Source of the DNA: Pseudomonas amygdali
GTDB taxonomy: Bacteria; Pseudomonadota; Gammaproteobacteria; Pseudomonadales; Pseudomonadaceae
Assembly: GCF_002699855.1 (NCBI RefSeq)
Contig: NZ_LKBW01000310.1
Coordinates: 1 to 64,000, forward strand
Length of the DNA: 64,000 nucleotides
Reading direction: 5' to 3'
The notes under the pieces: generated by a model
Told to the model about the DNA's origin: nothing
Databases searched by the model: none
The model's input: only the letters and a program-made list of their open reading frames with translations
In this document: positions 35,733-45,160 of the stretch, piece by piece
Layout: each line of letters opens with the position of its first letter
Position numbering within the stretch: position 1 is the stretch's first letter
Translations under genes and position numbers: made by a program

Positions 35733-36182
35733 ATGGCCGCTAAAGTTGAACCCTTCTGGATTCGCAAAACCCTCGACCAGCTCAGCACCGAGGAGTGGGA
35801 ATCGTTGTGCTATGGCTGTGGCTTGTGCTGCCTGCAAAAGCTGGAAGACGTAGAAGACAACAGCGTTTATTACACGCGGATCGCCTGCAAGCTGCTGGAC
35901 CTGAAGACCTGCCAGTGCTCCGACTACGCCAATCGTCGTGCATCGGTGCCTGACTGTATTCAGCTGACGCCGGGGCAGGCAGATGAATTCAAATGGCTAC
36001 CGCCCACCTGTGGCTATCGGCTGGTCAGCGAGGGCAAGGATTTGCCGCTCTGGCATCATTTGGTGTGTGGTGATCGCACGGCTGTGCATCACGAGCGTAT
36101 CTCCCAGTCAGGCCGCATGCTCAGCGAGAACAGTGTGGCTGAAGACGACTGGGAGGATTACCTGATCTTTCGCGCAGGTTGA
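35733..36182 (+). CDS. YcgN-family cysteine-cluster protein
   Basis: A 149-residue UPF0260/YcgN protein. Eight conserved cysteines are visible: CYGCGLCC near 26-33, then C in IACKLL, two in TCQC, one in PDCIQL and one each in PTCGYR and LVCGD. The pattern suggests a metal or iron-sulfur cluster; function is unknown. It is divergent from the nitroreductase, with about 210 bp between starts. Confidence 0.9.
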   Translation: MAAKVEPFWIRKTLDQLSTEEWESLCYGCGLCCLQKLEDVEDNSVYYTRIACKLLDLKTCQCSDYANRRASVPDCIQLTPGQADEFKWLPPTCGYRLVSEGKDLPLWHHLVCGDRTAVHHERISQSGRMLSENSVAEDDWEDYLIFRAG

Positions 36183-36186
36183 ACGT

Positions 36187-36567
36187 TTAAACGACCGGCT
36201 TTGGCTCGGCCAGCGCTTCCACACCTTTGACGGCAGCGTTTTTCACCGCGTTTTCGGCGTCGTCTTTCAGGTTGTTCAACTGGGCACCGGCACGTTCGAT
36301 GGTCGAGCGGGCGCTGTGCAGGTCGCTGCGACCTTTTTCCACCAGGCTTTTGGCCGAGCAGTGACCGCTGATGCCGCGAGCCAGCACTGCGCCGCCGATG
36401 GCCAGTTGGATCAGGCCCAGAAAGCCGCCACGACGGACACCTTTGCCCATCATCAGTTCACCGCCAGCCAGTGAGCCAATGCGCTCCCAGCCGTGGACGT
36501 TCTGATCAGGGTTGCGCTGCAGCAGTTCAGGTGTGTCGATGCGTTCGATAATCGGGGTGTCGCGCAT
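36187..36567 (-). CDS. DUF2892-type small membrane protein
   Basis: A 126-residue protein with a DUF2892 (YgaP-like) region: DQNVHGWERIGSLAGGELMMGKGVRRGGFLG... reads as two hydrophobic segments (about 28-45 and 48-66) around a glycine-rich turn. The C-terminal half is amphipathic and charged (about 72-115). GGAGAG precedes the ATG. Function unknown. Confidence 0.78.
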   Translation of the reverse strand: MRDTPIIERIDTPELLQRNPDQNVHGWERIGSLAGGELMMGKGVRRGGFLGLIQLAIGGAVLARGISGHCSAKSLVEKGRSDLHSARSTIERAGAQLNNLKDDAENAVKNAAVKGVEALAEPKPVV

Positions 36568-36665
36568 GATGGCTCTCCATGAGGCGGTAATTCGCAGGAA
36601 GTAGGTAGTAAACCGGTTCAGAGAAACTGACTGCTCGCCCGCGACACAGGTTCAATGCTTTTCCG

Positions 36666-37166
36666 TCAGCGGTCGCTGGCCGGATCGATTTTCTCGCGAC
36701 CGAACTGTGGCCCCGAGCGGGTATTGATGCCTTTGGCCATACGGTCGTAGAGCACCACGTTGACGGTTGCGGCCAGATTCATGCAGCCCTTGGTCGGGAT
36801 ATAGACCACGTCTTCACACCAGTCGCGAATGTCCTGATCCAGCGAGCCGTCTTCCGGGCCGAAGATATACAGCGCGCGGTCAGGGTGCGTGTATTCAGGC
36901 AGGGCACGGGCGCCGTCGACCAGTTCAACGGCCACCGGAATGCAACCCAGCGGCAGAATGCTTTTGAGGTCTTCGATGCCGATCAGCGGGATGTCCTGAT
37001 GGATTTTCTTGGTGTCGGTGATGAAATCCCGCGCACGCTCATAGCGTTTACCGGTATAGAACACCGACGCCACACCGTAGCAGCCGGCTGCTCGCATGAC
37101 GGAGCCGACATTTTCCGGGGACTTGGGGTTGTAAAGACCGATGCAGGCGTACCGTTTATTGGCCAC
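36666..37166 (-). CDS. TrmH/SpoU-family RNA methyltransferase
   Basis: A 166-residue SPOUT-class methyltransferase. YNPKSPENVGSVMRAAGCYG at 13-32 is the family motif 1, with FGPEDGSL near 100 and PTKGCMNLAATVNVVLYD near 125 forming the SAM-binding trefoil knot. Target nucleotide unknown; similar to TrmL/TrmH-like small SPOUT enzymes. The start is GTG at 37166. Confidence 0.87.
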   Translation of the reverse strand: MANKRYACIGLYNPKSPENVGSVMRAAGCYGVASVFYTGKRYERARDFITDTKKIHQDIPLIGIEDLKSILPLGCIPVAVELVDGARALPEYTHPDRALYIFGPEDGSLDQDIRDWCEDVVYIPTKGCMNLAATVNVVLYDRMAKGINTRSGPQFGREKIDPASDR

Positions 37167-37238
37167 GGGGAGGGTGCTCTGAAGAAAACCGGGGATTATA
37201 CGGCAGCGTCAGAGCAATGCCATTTTCAATTCCGACGC

Positions 37239-38138
37239 TCAGAACCACATGCGTAAACCGACGACCAGCCGCGCATCGGCAACGTCCTCGCCGTCTTCGC
37301 GTGCGTAATCGGCAGTATTGCCGTAGGACCTATCCCAGGTTACGCCAACGTAAGGAGCGAATTGCGGGGTGATTTCATAGCGCAGCCGAAGACCGAACTC
37401 ACTGGTCGACAGGCCCGAGCCATTGCCGCGTTGCGGGTCGTTCTTGCCGTAGAAATTCAGCTCGGCAGTGGGTTGAAGAATCAGATTGTTGGTCAGCAGC
37501 AGGTCGTAGTCAGCTTCCAGGCGCGCCGCGGTCTGCCCGGCTTCACCGATGAATGCGGTGGCTTCGATATCAAGATCCGAAATCGCCTGCCCTTGCAGGC
37601 CGAAAGCCGCCCAGGTTTGTGGCGCGCCAGGTTTGAAGTCCTGGCGTGCCCCGGCGACTACGTCCCACGATGAGCTGACGGCATGACCCCATAACGCCTG
37701 GACTTCCGCTTCCTCGGTCTTGCCGTTGGTGCGCTCGCCCTCTGAACGCAGCAGCAAGCGGTCGACATCACCGCCAATCCAGCCGGACAGGTCCCAGGCC
37801 AGCGCGCTGCCGTCGTTTGCGTCCTGCCATTCCAGCTTGTCGGCCAGAAAGTAACTGTTGATGGCGCTGTCGTGGACCTGATGCCCGCTATGGCTGGCGT
37901 GCACCGCAGCCCGGTCGGCGTCGGTGACAGGCGGGATTGGTGTCCGGCTCTGCATTGGGGCGGCATTGTGCTCGCTGGCGTCCATAGGCATCGAGTGGCT
38001 GCCATGATCGATGCCTTCCATGCCATCCATTCCGGCAGCCAGCGTGGTTGCCCAGGGTGTTATGGCCAGGCCTGCCGTCAGCAGCAGGGTTGGCAGGCAG
38101 GACGAGTTGCGCAATCCATTCACCGGTAAAATCCTCAT
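37239..38138 (-). CDS. copB: Copper resistance protein CopB
   Basis: A 299-residue outer-membrane CopB-family protein. A signal peptide (about 1-35) is followed by a Met/His-rich stretch (GMDGMEGIDHGSHSMPMDASEHN, about 36-60) and a beta-barrel ending in WF (LRMWF), the usual outer-membrane C-terminal aromatic signature. The start at 38138 overlaps the copA stop by four bases, so copA and copB are coupled. The upstream in-frame ATG at 38207 lies inside copA and is not used. Confidence 0.9.
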   Translation of the reverse strand: MRILPVNGLRNSSCLPTLLLTAGLAITPWATTLAAGMDGMEGIDHGSHSMPMDASEHNAAPMQSRTPIPPVTDADRAAVHASHSGHQVHDSAINSYFLADKLEWQDANDGSALAWDLSGWIGGDVDRLLLRSEGERTNGKTEEAEVQALWGHAVSSSWDVVAGARQDFKPGAPQTWAAFGLQGQAISDLDIEATAFIGEAGQTAARLEADYDLLLTNNLILQPTAELNFYGKNDPQRGNGSGLSTSEFGLRLRYEITPQFAPYVGVTWDRSYGNTADYAREDGEDVADARLVVGLRMWF

Positions 38139-39913
38139 TCTTCCACCCGTACTTCGCGGAACATGCCCATTTCCATGTGGTACAGCATGTGACAGTGATA
38201 AGCCCAACGGCCCAGTGCGTCAGCGGTGACGCGATAGCTGCGGCGTGACCCCGGAGGCATGTCGATGGTGTGTTTGCGCACCATGAACTGACCGTTTTCG
38301 TCTTCCAGATCGCTCCACATGCCGTGCAGATGGATGGGGTGAGACATCATCGTGTCGTTGACCAATACGACACGCACTCGCTCGCCGTACTTGAGCATGA
38401 GCGGTTTGGCGTCCGAGAATTTCACGCCGTCGAACGACCAGGCGAATTTTTCCATGTGCCCGGTCAGGTGCAGCTCGATCGTGCGGCTGGGCTTACGACC
38501 GTCCGGGTCTTCGAAGGTGCTGCGCAGGTCTGCGTAAGTCAGAACTCTGCGCCCGTTGTTCCTGAGGCCGATGCCCGGATCGTCGAGTTTGGGCGAGGTG
38601 CTCATGGCCTGCATGTCGACCAGCGGATTGTTTTGTTCGCTGTCCGGGTGTGACTGCATGGCAGGTGTTTCTTTCATCGGCATCTTGCTGTGGTCCATGC
38701 CGGGCATCGAGTCATGGCCCATCTTGCTGTGGTCCATGCCTGACATGTCGTCCATTGCCGGGGCTGCGCCGTGGTTCATGCTGCCATGATCCATGCCCGC
38801 CATGCCCACATCATTCATGCTCAGCAATGGGCGTGGATCCAGGGGCGGGACGACGGCCTGCAAGCCGGGCCTGCTGGCCAGGGTGCCGCGGGCGTAGCCG
38901 GTGCGGTCCATCGACTGGGCGAACAGCGTGTAGGCACCTTCGGCAGGCTCGACGATCACGTCGAAGGTTTCTGCCACTGCGATGCGCAATTCATCGACCG
39001 TTACTGGCTTGACGTGCAAGCCATCGCTGGCGACTACGGTCATTTTCAGGCCCGGGATACGCACGTCGAAATACGTCATGGCCGAGCCGTTGATCAAGCG
39101 CAGTCGAATCCGCTCGCCAGGCTTGAACAGCCCGGTCCAGTTCATGTCCGGGGCCTGGCCGTTCATCAGGTAGGTGTAGGTCGCGCCGCTGACATCCGCC
39201 AGGTCAGTCGGCTCCATCCCCATTTTCGCCCACATCCAGCGATCACGAGTGGTCTCGCTCCAGCCTTTCTCACCGACGTCGTTGATGAAGTCGCCGACAG
39301 TACGCTTGTTATTGTTGTAATAATCGGACTGTTTCTTGAGCGTTTTCATCAGTTGAAGCGGCTCTTCGTCGGTCCAGTCGCTGAGCATGATCACGTGTTC
39401 GCGGTCGTATTTGAATGGCTCTGGCTCTTTGGCGTCGATCACCAGCGGCCCGTAAACCCCCGACTGTTCCTGAAAGCCCGAGTGGCTGTGGTACCAATAG
39501 GTGCCGTTCTGTTTGACCTTGAAGCGATAGACGTACATGCCATCGGCCGCGATACCGTCGAAGCTCAGCCCCGGCACGCCGTCCATGTTGGCGGGCAGAA
39601 TGATGCCGTGCCAGTGGATCGAGGTGGCTTCGTCGAGACGGTTTTTTACCCTGATGGTCACCGTATCGCCTTCGCGCCAGCGCAACAGCGGGCCTGGAAT
39701 ACCGCCGTTGATCGTCATCGCGGTTCTGGTATTACCCGTGATATTGACCTGGGTTTCGCCGACATACAGATCGAAATCGGTGCCGGACAGCCCGGCCGGC
39801 TGACCCGGGTTCGGAACCGCCCATGCCGGACTGCGCCACAGCCCCAGGCCGCCGAGGATGCAACTGGCGGCAAGCCCTTTCACAAAGGTTCGTCTTGAGG
39901 TACGGGAGGGCAT
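38135..39913 (-). CDS. copA: Multicopper oxidase CopA
   Basis: A 592-residue periplasmic multicopper oxidase for copper resistance. The Tat signal peptide carries the twin arginine SRRTFVKG. Copper ligands are in SIHWHGI near 100, WYHSHSGFQEQ near 140, HPIHLHG near 530 and HCHMLYHMEMGMF near the C terminus. A Met/His/Asp-rich insert (about 370-430, with repeated MDHSKM units) is the proposed Cu-binding region of CopA. The frame is open to 40144, but the Tat peptide begins at 39913. Confidence 0.93.
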   Translation of the reverse strand: MPSRTSRRTFVKGLAASCILGGLGLWRSPAWAVPNPGQPAGLSGTDFDLYVGETQVNITGNTRTAMTINGGIPGPLLRWREGDTVTIRVKNRLDEATSIHWHGIILPANMDGVPGLSFDGIAADGMYVYRFKVKQNGTYWYHSHSGFQEQSGVYGPLVIDAKEPEPFKYDREHVIMLSDWTDEEPLQLMKTLKKQSDYYNNNKRTVGDFINDVGEKGWSETTRDRWMWAKMGMEPTDLADVSGATYTYLMNGQAPDMNWTGLFKPGERIRLRLINGSAMTYFDVRIPGLKMTVVASDGLHVKPVTVDELRIAVAETFDVIVEPAEGAYTLFAQSMDRTGYARGTLASRPGLQAVVPPLDPRPLLSMNDVGMAGMDHGSMNHGAAPAMDDMSGMDHSKMGHDSMPGMDHSKMPMKETPAMQSHPDSEQNNPLVDMQAMSTSPKLDDPGIGLRNNGRRVLTYADLRSTFEDPDGRKPSRTIELHLTGHMEKFAWSFDGVKFSDAKPLMLKYGERVRVVLVNDTMMSHPIHLHGMWSDLEDENGQFMVRKHTIDMPPGSRRSYRVTADALGRWAYHCHMLYHMEMGMFREVRVEE

Positions 39914-39999
39914 GGCGAAGTATCCGGTCAGTCGGGTGGCCGCAGGCCGAAGACTGCGTGGGTAGGGGCGGGGAAATACAGTTGCGGGAAAGTACCGGG

Positions 40000-40374
40000 T
40001 TACTCGTCCTTCTTCATCAATCCCGCCAGCGCGGCGAACGGGTTGTGGGTTGCCTTGGCGGTTTTCGGAGTGCTCAGCGAACCGTCGGCGAAATACTGCT
40101 GATCGGTGTAACGCGAGTGCTCGTTGTCGTGGCAATACAGGCACAGCAGCTCCCAGTTGGAACCGTCCTGCGGGTTGTTGTCATGGTTGTGGTCGCGGTG
40201 GTGCACGGTCAGTTCGCTGAGACGTTTGCCAGCGAACTCGCGGGCGCAACGGCCGCAAACGTGCGGGTACATGCGCAACGCCTTATCGCGGTAACCCATT
40301 TCTCGGTCGCGCTGGGCGTCGGCCAGAATGCGGTCCAGCTTGGCAGTATGGGAAGGAGGATTGGCCGTGCTCAT
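40000..40374 (-). CDS. yajD: YajD-type HNH nuclease
   Basis: A 124-residue HNH-fold protein. Cysteine pairs CGRC (about 40-43) and CLYC (about 84-87) bracket the HHRDHNHDNNPQDGSNWELLC core, which provides the His-Asn-His residues. YajD is widespread in gammaproteobacteria; its substrate is not established. The ATG at 40374 has AGGTGA upstream; an in-frame ATG at 40398 has none. Confidence 0.88.
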   Translation of the reverse strand: MSTANPPSHTAKLDRILADAQRDREMGYRDKALRMYPHVCGRCAREFAGKRLSELTVHHRDHNHDNNPQDGSNWELLCLYCHDNEHSRYTDQQYFADGSLSTPKTAKATHNPFAALAGLMKKDE

Positions 40375-40440
40375 GGTGTCACCTGTGCGTGTGCGCATTG
40401 AAAGCGGAATATCGGCAAGTTTAGCGCCAGATGGGCAAAC

Positions 40441-40917
40441 TCACACCTGCTGAGACAGTAATTGGCCGTCGACCATGCGCAGGCGCCTGGACAACGAGAT
40501 GGCCAGGGCACGAATGATCTTGGCGGCGATTTTCGGCGCTTCGTCGAGCATCTTGTCCAGAGAGTCGCGTCCCAGGTTCAATAACTGGCATTGGGTGGCC
40601 GCGATACAACTGGCCGAGCGACGTTCGCCATCCAGTACAGCCATTTCCCCGAACGCCCGCCCGCGCCGCAGAACGGCGATTTCGACCTGTTGACCGTCTG
40701 CGGCAAGTTTCTGCACAGACACAGTGCCTTGATGAATGATGCACATGAATGTCCCGGCATCGCCCTCGGCAAAGATGGTCTCGCCTTTTTCGATGTCGGT
40801 AATGCTGAAATACCCGGCTACAGTCACGAAGTCGCCGGGCAGCAGCGTGTCGAACAGGCCGCAGTCCAGCAGCATGTCGCGTATGGCGTTGTTCAGGTTG
40901 GACAATGGTTCTGACAT
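40441..40917 (-). CDS. Cyclic nucleotide-binding domain protein
   Basis: A 158-residue single-domain CNB/CRP-fold protein: GETIFAEGDAGTFMCIIHQGTVSVQK near 45-70 and the phosphate-binding cassette RGRAFGEMAVLDGERRSAS near 86-104. There is no DNA-binding or effector domain, so it may sense cAMP or c-di-GMP and act through partners. The ATG at 40917 is preceded by GAAAG; a TTG at 40932 also opens the frame. Confidence 0.85.
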   Translation of the reverse strand: MSEPLSNLNNAIRDMLLDCGLFDTLLPGDFVTVAGYFSITDIEKGETIFAEGDAGTFMCIIHQGTVSVQKLAADGQQVEIAVLRRGRAFGEMAVLDGERRSASCIAATQCQLLNLGRDSLDKMLDEAPKIAAKIIRALAISLSRRLRMVDGQLLSQQV

Positions 40918-40997
40918 GGTTCGGTCTTTCAATCCTGATACGAAGGGGGCAGCTCCGTGCCCCCCGATGCTAGTAAGACAGGTGTTTCACGCCAAGT

Positions 40998-43058
40998 TCA
41001 TTCGGCGATCTGCAATACCTTGAAGATAAACGCGTACTCCAGCGCCACGTCACGCAACCCTTGATAGCGACCGCTCATGCCGCCGTGTCCGGCACCCAGT
41101 TCGGTCTTGAGCAGCAGCAGATTATCGTCGGTTTTGCTGGCGCGTAACTTCGCGACCCATTTGGCGGCTTCCCAATACTGCACACGGCTGTCGTTGTAAC
41201 CGGCGATGACCAGCATGGCCGGGTACGCCTGAGCGCTGACGTTCTCATAAGGCGCGTAGGACTTGATGCGCTCATAGACCTCAGGCTCCTGCGGGTTGCC
41301 CCATTCGTCGTATTCGGTGACGGTCAACGGCAGGTCCGGATCGAGCATGGTGTTCAGCACATCGACGAACGGCACTTCGGCAATTGCTGCCCTGAACAGC
41401 TCGGGTCGCTGATTGAGCACGGCACCGATCAGCAGGCCACCGGCGCTGCCGCCGCTGATCACAAGCTGTTCGGCGCTGGTCAGGCCCTGTGCAACAAGAT
41501 GTTCGGCGCAGGCAATGAAGTCGCCGAAGGTGTTCTGCTTGTGTTCCTGCTTGCCATTGCGATACCAGGCCTCGCCCAGCTCGCCACCGCCGCGTACATG
41601 GGCGATGGCAAACGCCACGCCACGTTCAAGCAGGCTCAGGCGCGCGTGGGAAAACCACGGGTCGAGGCTTTCGCCGTAGGCACCGTAGCCGTACAGATAC
41701 AGCGGGGTCGCCTTGCCGGCCAGTTCGCGCTTGACCACCAGGCTGATCGGCACCTGAGTGCCATCACTGGCGGTGGCCCACAGACGCTGGCTGACGTAGG
41801 CGTCGGCGTTGAAAGTGCCCAGCACCGGCGTTTCCTTGAGCACTACCTGCTCGCCGCTGGCCAGGGTCAGTTGACGCACCTGTGCCGGACGGTTCAGCGA
41901 CTGATAGCGCAGGCGAATTCTGTCGCTGTCGAACTCCAGGGTGTCCTGCACATACAGGCTGTACGCGGCGTCGGGCAACTGCACGCGATAGGTAGGCAGA
42001 TCCTGCGGGCGTACTTCGATGATCGGCAGGCCGCCTTCGCGCAGGCTCAGACTGATCGCCTTGGCGTTGAGGCTCACGCTTTCGAGCATGACCTTGTCAT
42101 CGTGCGCAACCAGGGTCTGCCAGTCTTCGCGAACCGGGGCGCCACTGGCCTGTTCCGCTGCGTGATACAGCGCGAAGTTAATGCCGCTCTGATTGCTGCG
42201 GATGAACCAGCTCCACACACCATCGAGCAGCCCGTGATCCGGATAATACTCGTGCCCTTCGCTGCGCGGCGCGAGGCAGGTGAAGGCCTGTTGCGGATAA
42301 TCGGCGTCCAGCACCCACGCTTCGCTGGTGGTTTTGCTATTGAGCAGAATGATCAGTTGGCGTTCGGAACTGCTACGGAAGCAGTGCAGGAAGAATCGAC
42401 CGTCCGGCTCGTCGAACACCAGCTCTGCCGATGCATTGCCCAACGTGTGGCGATGCAGCCTGCCGGGGCGATGGGTTTCGTCCAGCTCGCCGAAAAACAG
42501 GGTCTGGCTGTCGTTGGCCCAGGTCATGCTGCCGTCGCAGTCCTCAAACGGCAGGCTGCTGATCTGGCCGGTGCTCAGTTCCTTGACGTAAAGCTGGTAC
42601 ACCTCGTCGCCACTGGTGTCCAGGCTGTAGGCCAGGCGCTGGTGGTCGGGGCTGATGCTGAACGCGCCCAGCGAAAAGAAGCCGCCATTGGCCATGGCGT
42701 TTGGGTCCAGCAACAGTTCTTCACGGCTTTCGTCCACGGTATTGGAGTCGTCGGCCGGGCGCGGGCAGCGATAGTGACGGGCGTATTCATCGCCTTGTGT
42801 GGTGCGCGTGTAATAAAGGTACGGCCCCCAAGGGGAGGGCAGTGACAGATCGGTTTCAAGGATACGGCCCTTGATCTCCTGAAACAGGTTGTCGCGCAAC
42901 CCGGTCTGCTCTGCCAGTTGCTGCTCCTGCCAGGCGTTTTCCGCCTTGAGGTAGTCGAGCACCTCGTCAGTGTCGCGGTTCTGTAGCCAGGCATAGGGAT
43001 CGGAACCGTCGGCCTTGCGAGCAATCGGGGCGCTGGAGGTTGCATTCGAGAAGGACAT
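40998..43058 (-). CDS. ptrB: Oligopeptidase B (S9A prolyl-oligopeptidase family)
   Basis: A 686-residue serine peptidase that cleaves short peptides after basic residues in the E. coli homologue. An N-terminal seven-bladed propeller (about 70-400) gates the alpha/beta-hydrolase domain; the nucleophile lies in GGSAGGLLIG, with Asp in YNDSRV and His in ELGAGHGGMSGR. Length equals that of E. coli PtrB. Cytoplasmic, no signal peptide. Confidence 0.93.
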   Translation of the reverse strand: MSFSNATSSAPIARKADGSDPYAWLQNRDTDEVLDYLKAENAWQEQQLAEQTGLRDNLFQEIKGRILETDLSLPSPWGPYLYYTRTTQGDEYARHYRCPRPADDSNTVDESREELLLDPNAMANGGFFSLGAFSISPDHQRLAYSLDTSGDEVYQLYVKELSTGQISSLPFEDCDGSMTWANDSQTLFFGELDETHRPGRLHRHTLGNASAELVFDEPDGRFFLHCFRSSSERQLIILLNSKTTSEAWVLDADYPQQAFTCLAPRSEGHEYYPDHGLLDGVWSWFIRSNQSGINFALYHAAEQASGAPVREDWQTLVAHDDKVMLESVSLNAKAISLSLREGGLPIIEVRPQDLPTYRVQLPDAAYSLYVQDTLEFDSDRIRLRYQSLNRPAQVRQLTLASGEQVVLKETPVLGTFNADAYVSQRLWATASDGTQVPISLVVKRELAGKATPLYLYGYGAYGESLDPWFSHARLSLLERGVAFAIAHVRGGGELGEAWYRNGKQEHKQNTFGDFIACAEHLVAQGLTSAEQLVISGGSAGGLLIGAVLNQRPELFRAAIAEVPFVDVLNTMLDPDLPLTVTEYDEWGNPQEPEVYERIKSYAPYENVSAQAYPAMLVIAGYNDSRVQYWEAAKWVAKLRASKTDDNLLLLKTELGAGHGGMSGRYQGLRDVALEYAFIFKVLQIAE

Positions 43059-43189
43059 GCTGGGCTCTCTGTTTAGGCATCAATCATGGAAATTCGGTAC
43101 ACGCTGAACCGATTACTGAAGCGAGGCAAGCCGCGTCAGGCAAAAGCCGTTATCATAAGCGCCTCTTTACCTGCCTTACCACGGACGTC

Positions 43190-43666
43190 ATGACCGAAAA
43201 CGACTATCTGATCGCCTGGAGCGTCTACGCCTTCGCCGCGTTGGGTTGCCTGCTGGTATGGTTCCTGATGACCCGCTGGATGTGGCGTTATCTCAAGGAA
43301 CCGTTGCTGGTAGCAGTGGCGGTGCTGCTGTTTACGCCGACCATGGTCGACCCTGCCAAGGATGCGATGGCGCCAGCCGTGGCGATCACCGCGCTCGACC
43401 TGATGTTCAAGGTCGGCAGCAATGTCTGGACCGCTGTGTCGGATCTGGCCATGTATGGCATGTTCGCCTTCGCTGCGTACGCGCTGTTCGTGCTTATCCG
43501 CTGGCCGATCGAGCGCAGCCGCAAGGCTCGCCAGCCCCGGACTGTCGCTCAGCCTGCCGACACAGACCTCACTGACGAGCCGTTTGCCGAGGACGATCAC
43601 TACCCTCGCAAATCCGCTGCGCCGCTTCCTCCGACCAGGGCTGCGCGAGTCGAACCGCGGTTGTAG
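43190..43666 (+). CDS. Conserved membrane protein, unknown
   Basis: A 158-residue protein with three hydrophobic segments (about 8-27, 37-60 and 88-105) and a charged, proline-rich C-terminal tail (about 115-158). I do not recognise a named family. The frame is open from 43040, but the ATG at 43190 begins directly before the first hydrophobic segment. It is divergent from ptrB and followed by a perfect hairpin. Confidence 0.72.
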   Translation: MTENDYLIAWSVYAFAALGCLLVWFLMTRWMWRYLKEPLLVAVAVLLFTPTMVDPAKDAMAPAVAITALDLMFKVGSNVWTAVSDLAMYGMFAFAAYALFVLIRWPIERSRKARQPRTVAQPADTDLTDEPFAEDDHYPRKSAAPLPPTRAARVEPRL

Positions 43667-43681
43667 ATCCCGCTTCGTTGG

Positions 43682-43706
43682 CATGCGCCGTCATTGTCGG
43701 CGCATG
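43682..43706 (+). terminator. Hairpin terminator-like repeat
   Basis: Perfect arms CATGCGCCG and CGGCGCATG with loop TCATTGT; no T-tract. Confidence 0.6.
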
Positions 43707-43742
43707 ACCTGCTGCAAAACGTCTTGAAGCGAGAACCTGAGC

Positions 43743-44531
43743 ATGTGTGAACTACTGGGCATGAGCGCCAATGTCCCGACCGACATAGTCTTCAGCTTTA
43801 CCGGGCTGATGCAGCGTGGCGGGCGTACTGGTCCGCATCGCGATGGCTGGGGCATTGCCTTCTACGAGGGGCGCGGCCTGCGCTTGTTCCAGGACCCCGC
43901 AGCCAGCAGTGAATCTGAAGTTGCGCAACTGGTGCAGCGCTATCCGATCAAAAGCGAAGTGGTGATTGGCCATATTCGTCAGGCCAACGTCGGCAAGGTC
44001 TGTCTGTCCAACACACATCCTTTCGTGCGTGAACTCTGGGGCCGTAACTGGTGCTTTGCGCACAATGGCCAGCTAGCCGATTTCACCCCCGTTGCCACCT
44101 TTTACAGGCCGGTGGGCGATACCGACAGCGAAGCTGCATTCTGCGACCTGCTCAATCGCGTTCGCGAAGCCTTTCCCGAGCCGGTTGAGGTCGAGCAATT
44201 ACTGCCTTCGCTGATCCAGGCCTGCACTGAATACCGTAGTAAAGGCGTGTTCAACTGCCTGTTGAGCGATGGCGACTGGCTGTTTTGCTTTTGCAGTACC
44301 AAACTGGTTCAGATCACCCGGCGCGCGCCGTTCGGCCCGGCAAGGTTGAAAGATGTCGACGTGATTGTCGATTTTCAGGCTGAAACAACGCCGCACGACG
44401 TGGTGACTGTGATCGCCACCGAGCCATTGACCGAGAACGAAAACTGGAAGCGCTATGAACCGGGCCAGTGGAGCCTGTGGCGCAAGGGTGAGTGCGTGGC
44501 GCAAGGCTCGGTCGAGACACCAGTGCAGTAA
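43743..44531 (+). CDS. Class II glutamine amidotransferase (YafJ-like)
   Basis: A 262-residue Ntn-hydrolase-fold glutaminase domain. Catalytic C2 follows the initiator Met (MCELLGMSANVPTD), with RGGRTGPHRDGWGIAFYEG and WCFAHNGQL near 100 as substrate-binding signatures. It has no partner synthase domain, so the amidotransfer target is unknown. It is followed 43 bp later by a DUF2937 gene. Confidence 0.9.
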   Translation: MCELLGMSANVPTDIVFSFTGLMQRGGRTGPHRDGWGIAFYEGRGLRLFQDPAASSESEVAQLVQRYPIKSEVVIGHIRQANVGKVCLSNTHPFVRELWGRNWCFAHNGQLADFTPVATFYRPVGDTDSEAAFCDLLNRVREAFPEPVEVEQLLPSLIQACTEYRSKGVFNCLLSDGDWLFCFCSTKLVQITRRAPFGPARLKDVDVIVDFQAETTPHDVVTVIATEPLTENENWKRYEPGQWSLWRKGECVAQGSVETPVQ

Positions 44532-44574
44532 CAGCGCCTCCACCGGCATACTGGATAAAAGAAGAGGGATATTG

Positions 44575-45099
44575 ATGCTGCGAAGTTATCTGCGATTGGT
44601 CCTGTTCACGACAGGCCTGCTGTTCGGGGTACAGATCCCCGGATTCATCAGTGATTACAGCAAGCGTGTCGAAGCGCATCTGATCGAGGCGCAACAGGCC
44701 GTCAAGGGCTACACCGCTACTGCGCAGCAGTTCTTCAAGGGCGATATACAGGCGCTGATCCAGCACTATCGCAGCAGCGAAGACCCGGTTTTCCGAGCCG
44801 ATGCGGACAACATCGATACGTTGATGAGCCGTACCCATATCCTTGAGCGTCAGTGGCTAGGACTCCAGGGACCGTGGTATTCCAAAGCCCTGTTTGTCGT
44901 CACGTCTGCCGATGCGGATATCCGCCGGGAAACGTTCAACGGTTATACGTGGCAAGTCCTGCTGGCCCCCGAAGTCATTGCCTGGGGCATCATCAGTGCA
45001 TTGCTGCTGGCGCTGGTGATCGAAAGCTTCGTGCTGTTGCTCGGCTGGGTGATCCACGGCGGACGACGCAAGCCGCAACTTGAGCGGGACTGGCGCTGA
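44575..45099 (+). CDS. DUF2937-family membrane protein
   Basis: A 174-residue protein with an N-terminal hydrophobic helix (about 6-24), a long amphipathic helical middle and a C-terminal transmembrane helix (about 135-160, ISALLLALVIESFVLLLGWVI). It matches the DUF2937 pattern; function unknown. The ATG at 44575 has AGAGGGA upstream. Confidence 0.8.
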   Translation: MLRSYLRLVLFTTGLLFGVQIPGFISDYSKRVEAHLIEAQQAVKGYTATAQQFFKGDIQALIQHYRSSEDPVFRADADNIDTLMSRTHILERQWLGLQGPWYSKALFVVTSADADIRRETFNGYTWQVLLAPEVIAWGIISALLLALVIESFVLLLGWVIHGGRRKPQLERDWR

Positions 45100-45123
45100 T
45101 CGCTGGAGAGGGTAATAACGAGA

Positions 45124-45155
45124 ACGGGCGTTGCGTAGAGTCAGCACGCGCCCGT
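45124..45155. terminator. Hairpin between convergent genes
   Basis: Arms ACGGGCG (45124-45130) and CGCCCGT (45149-45155) enclose 18 bases. A weak terminator-like stem between two convergent genes. Confidence 0.45.
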
Positions 45156-45160
45156 CATGC

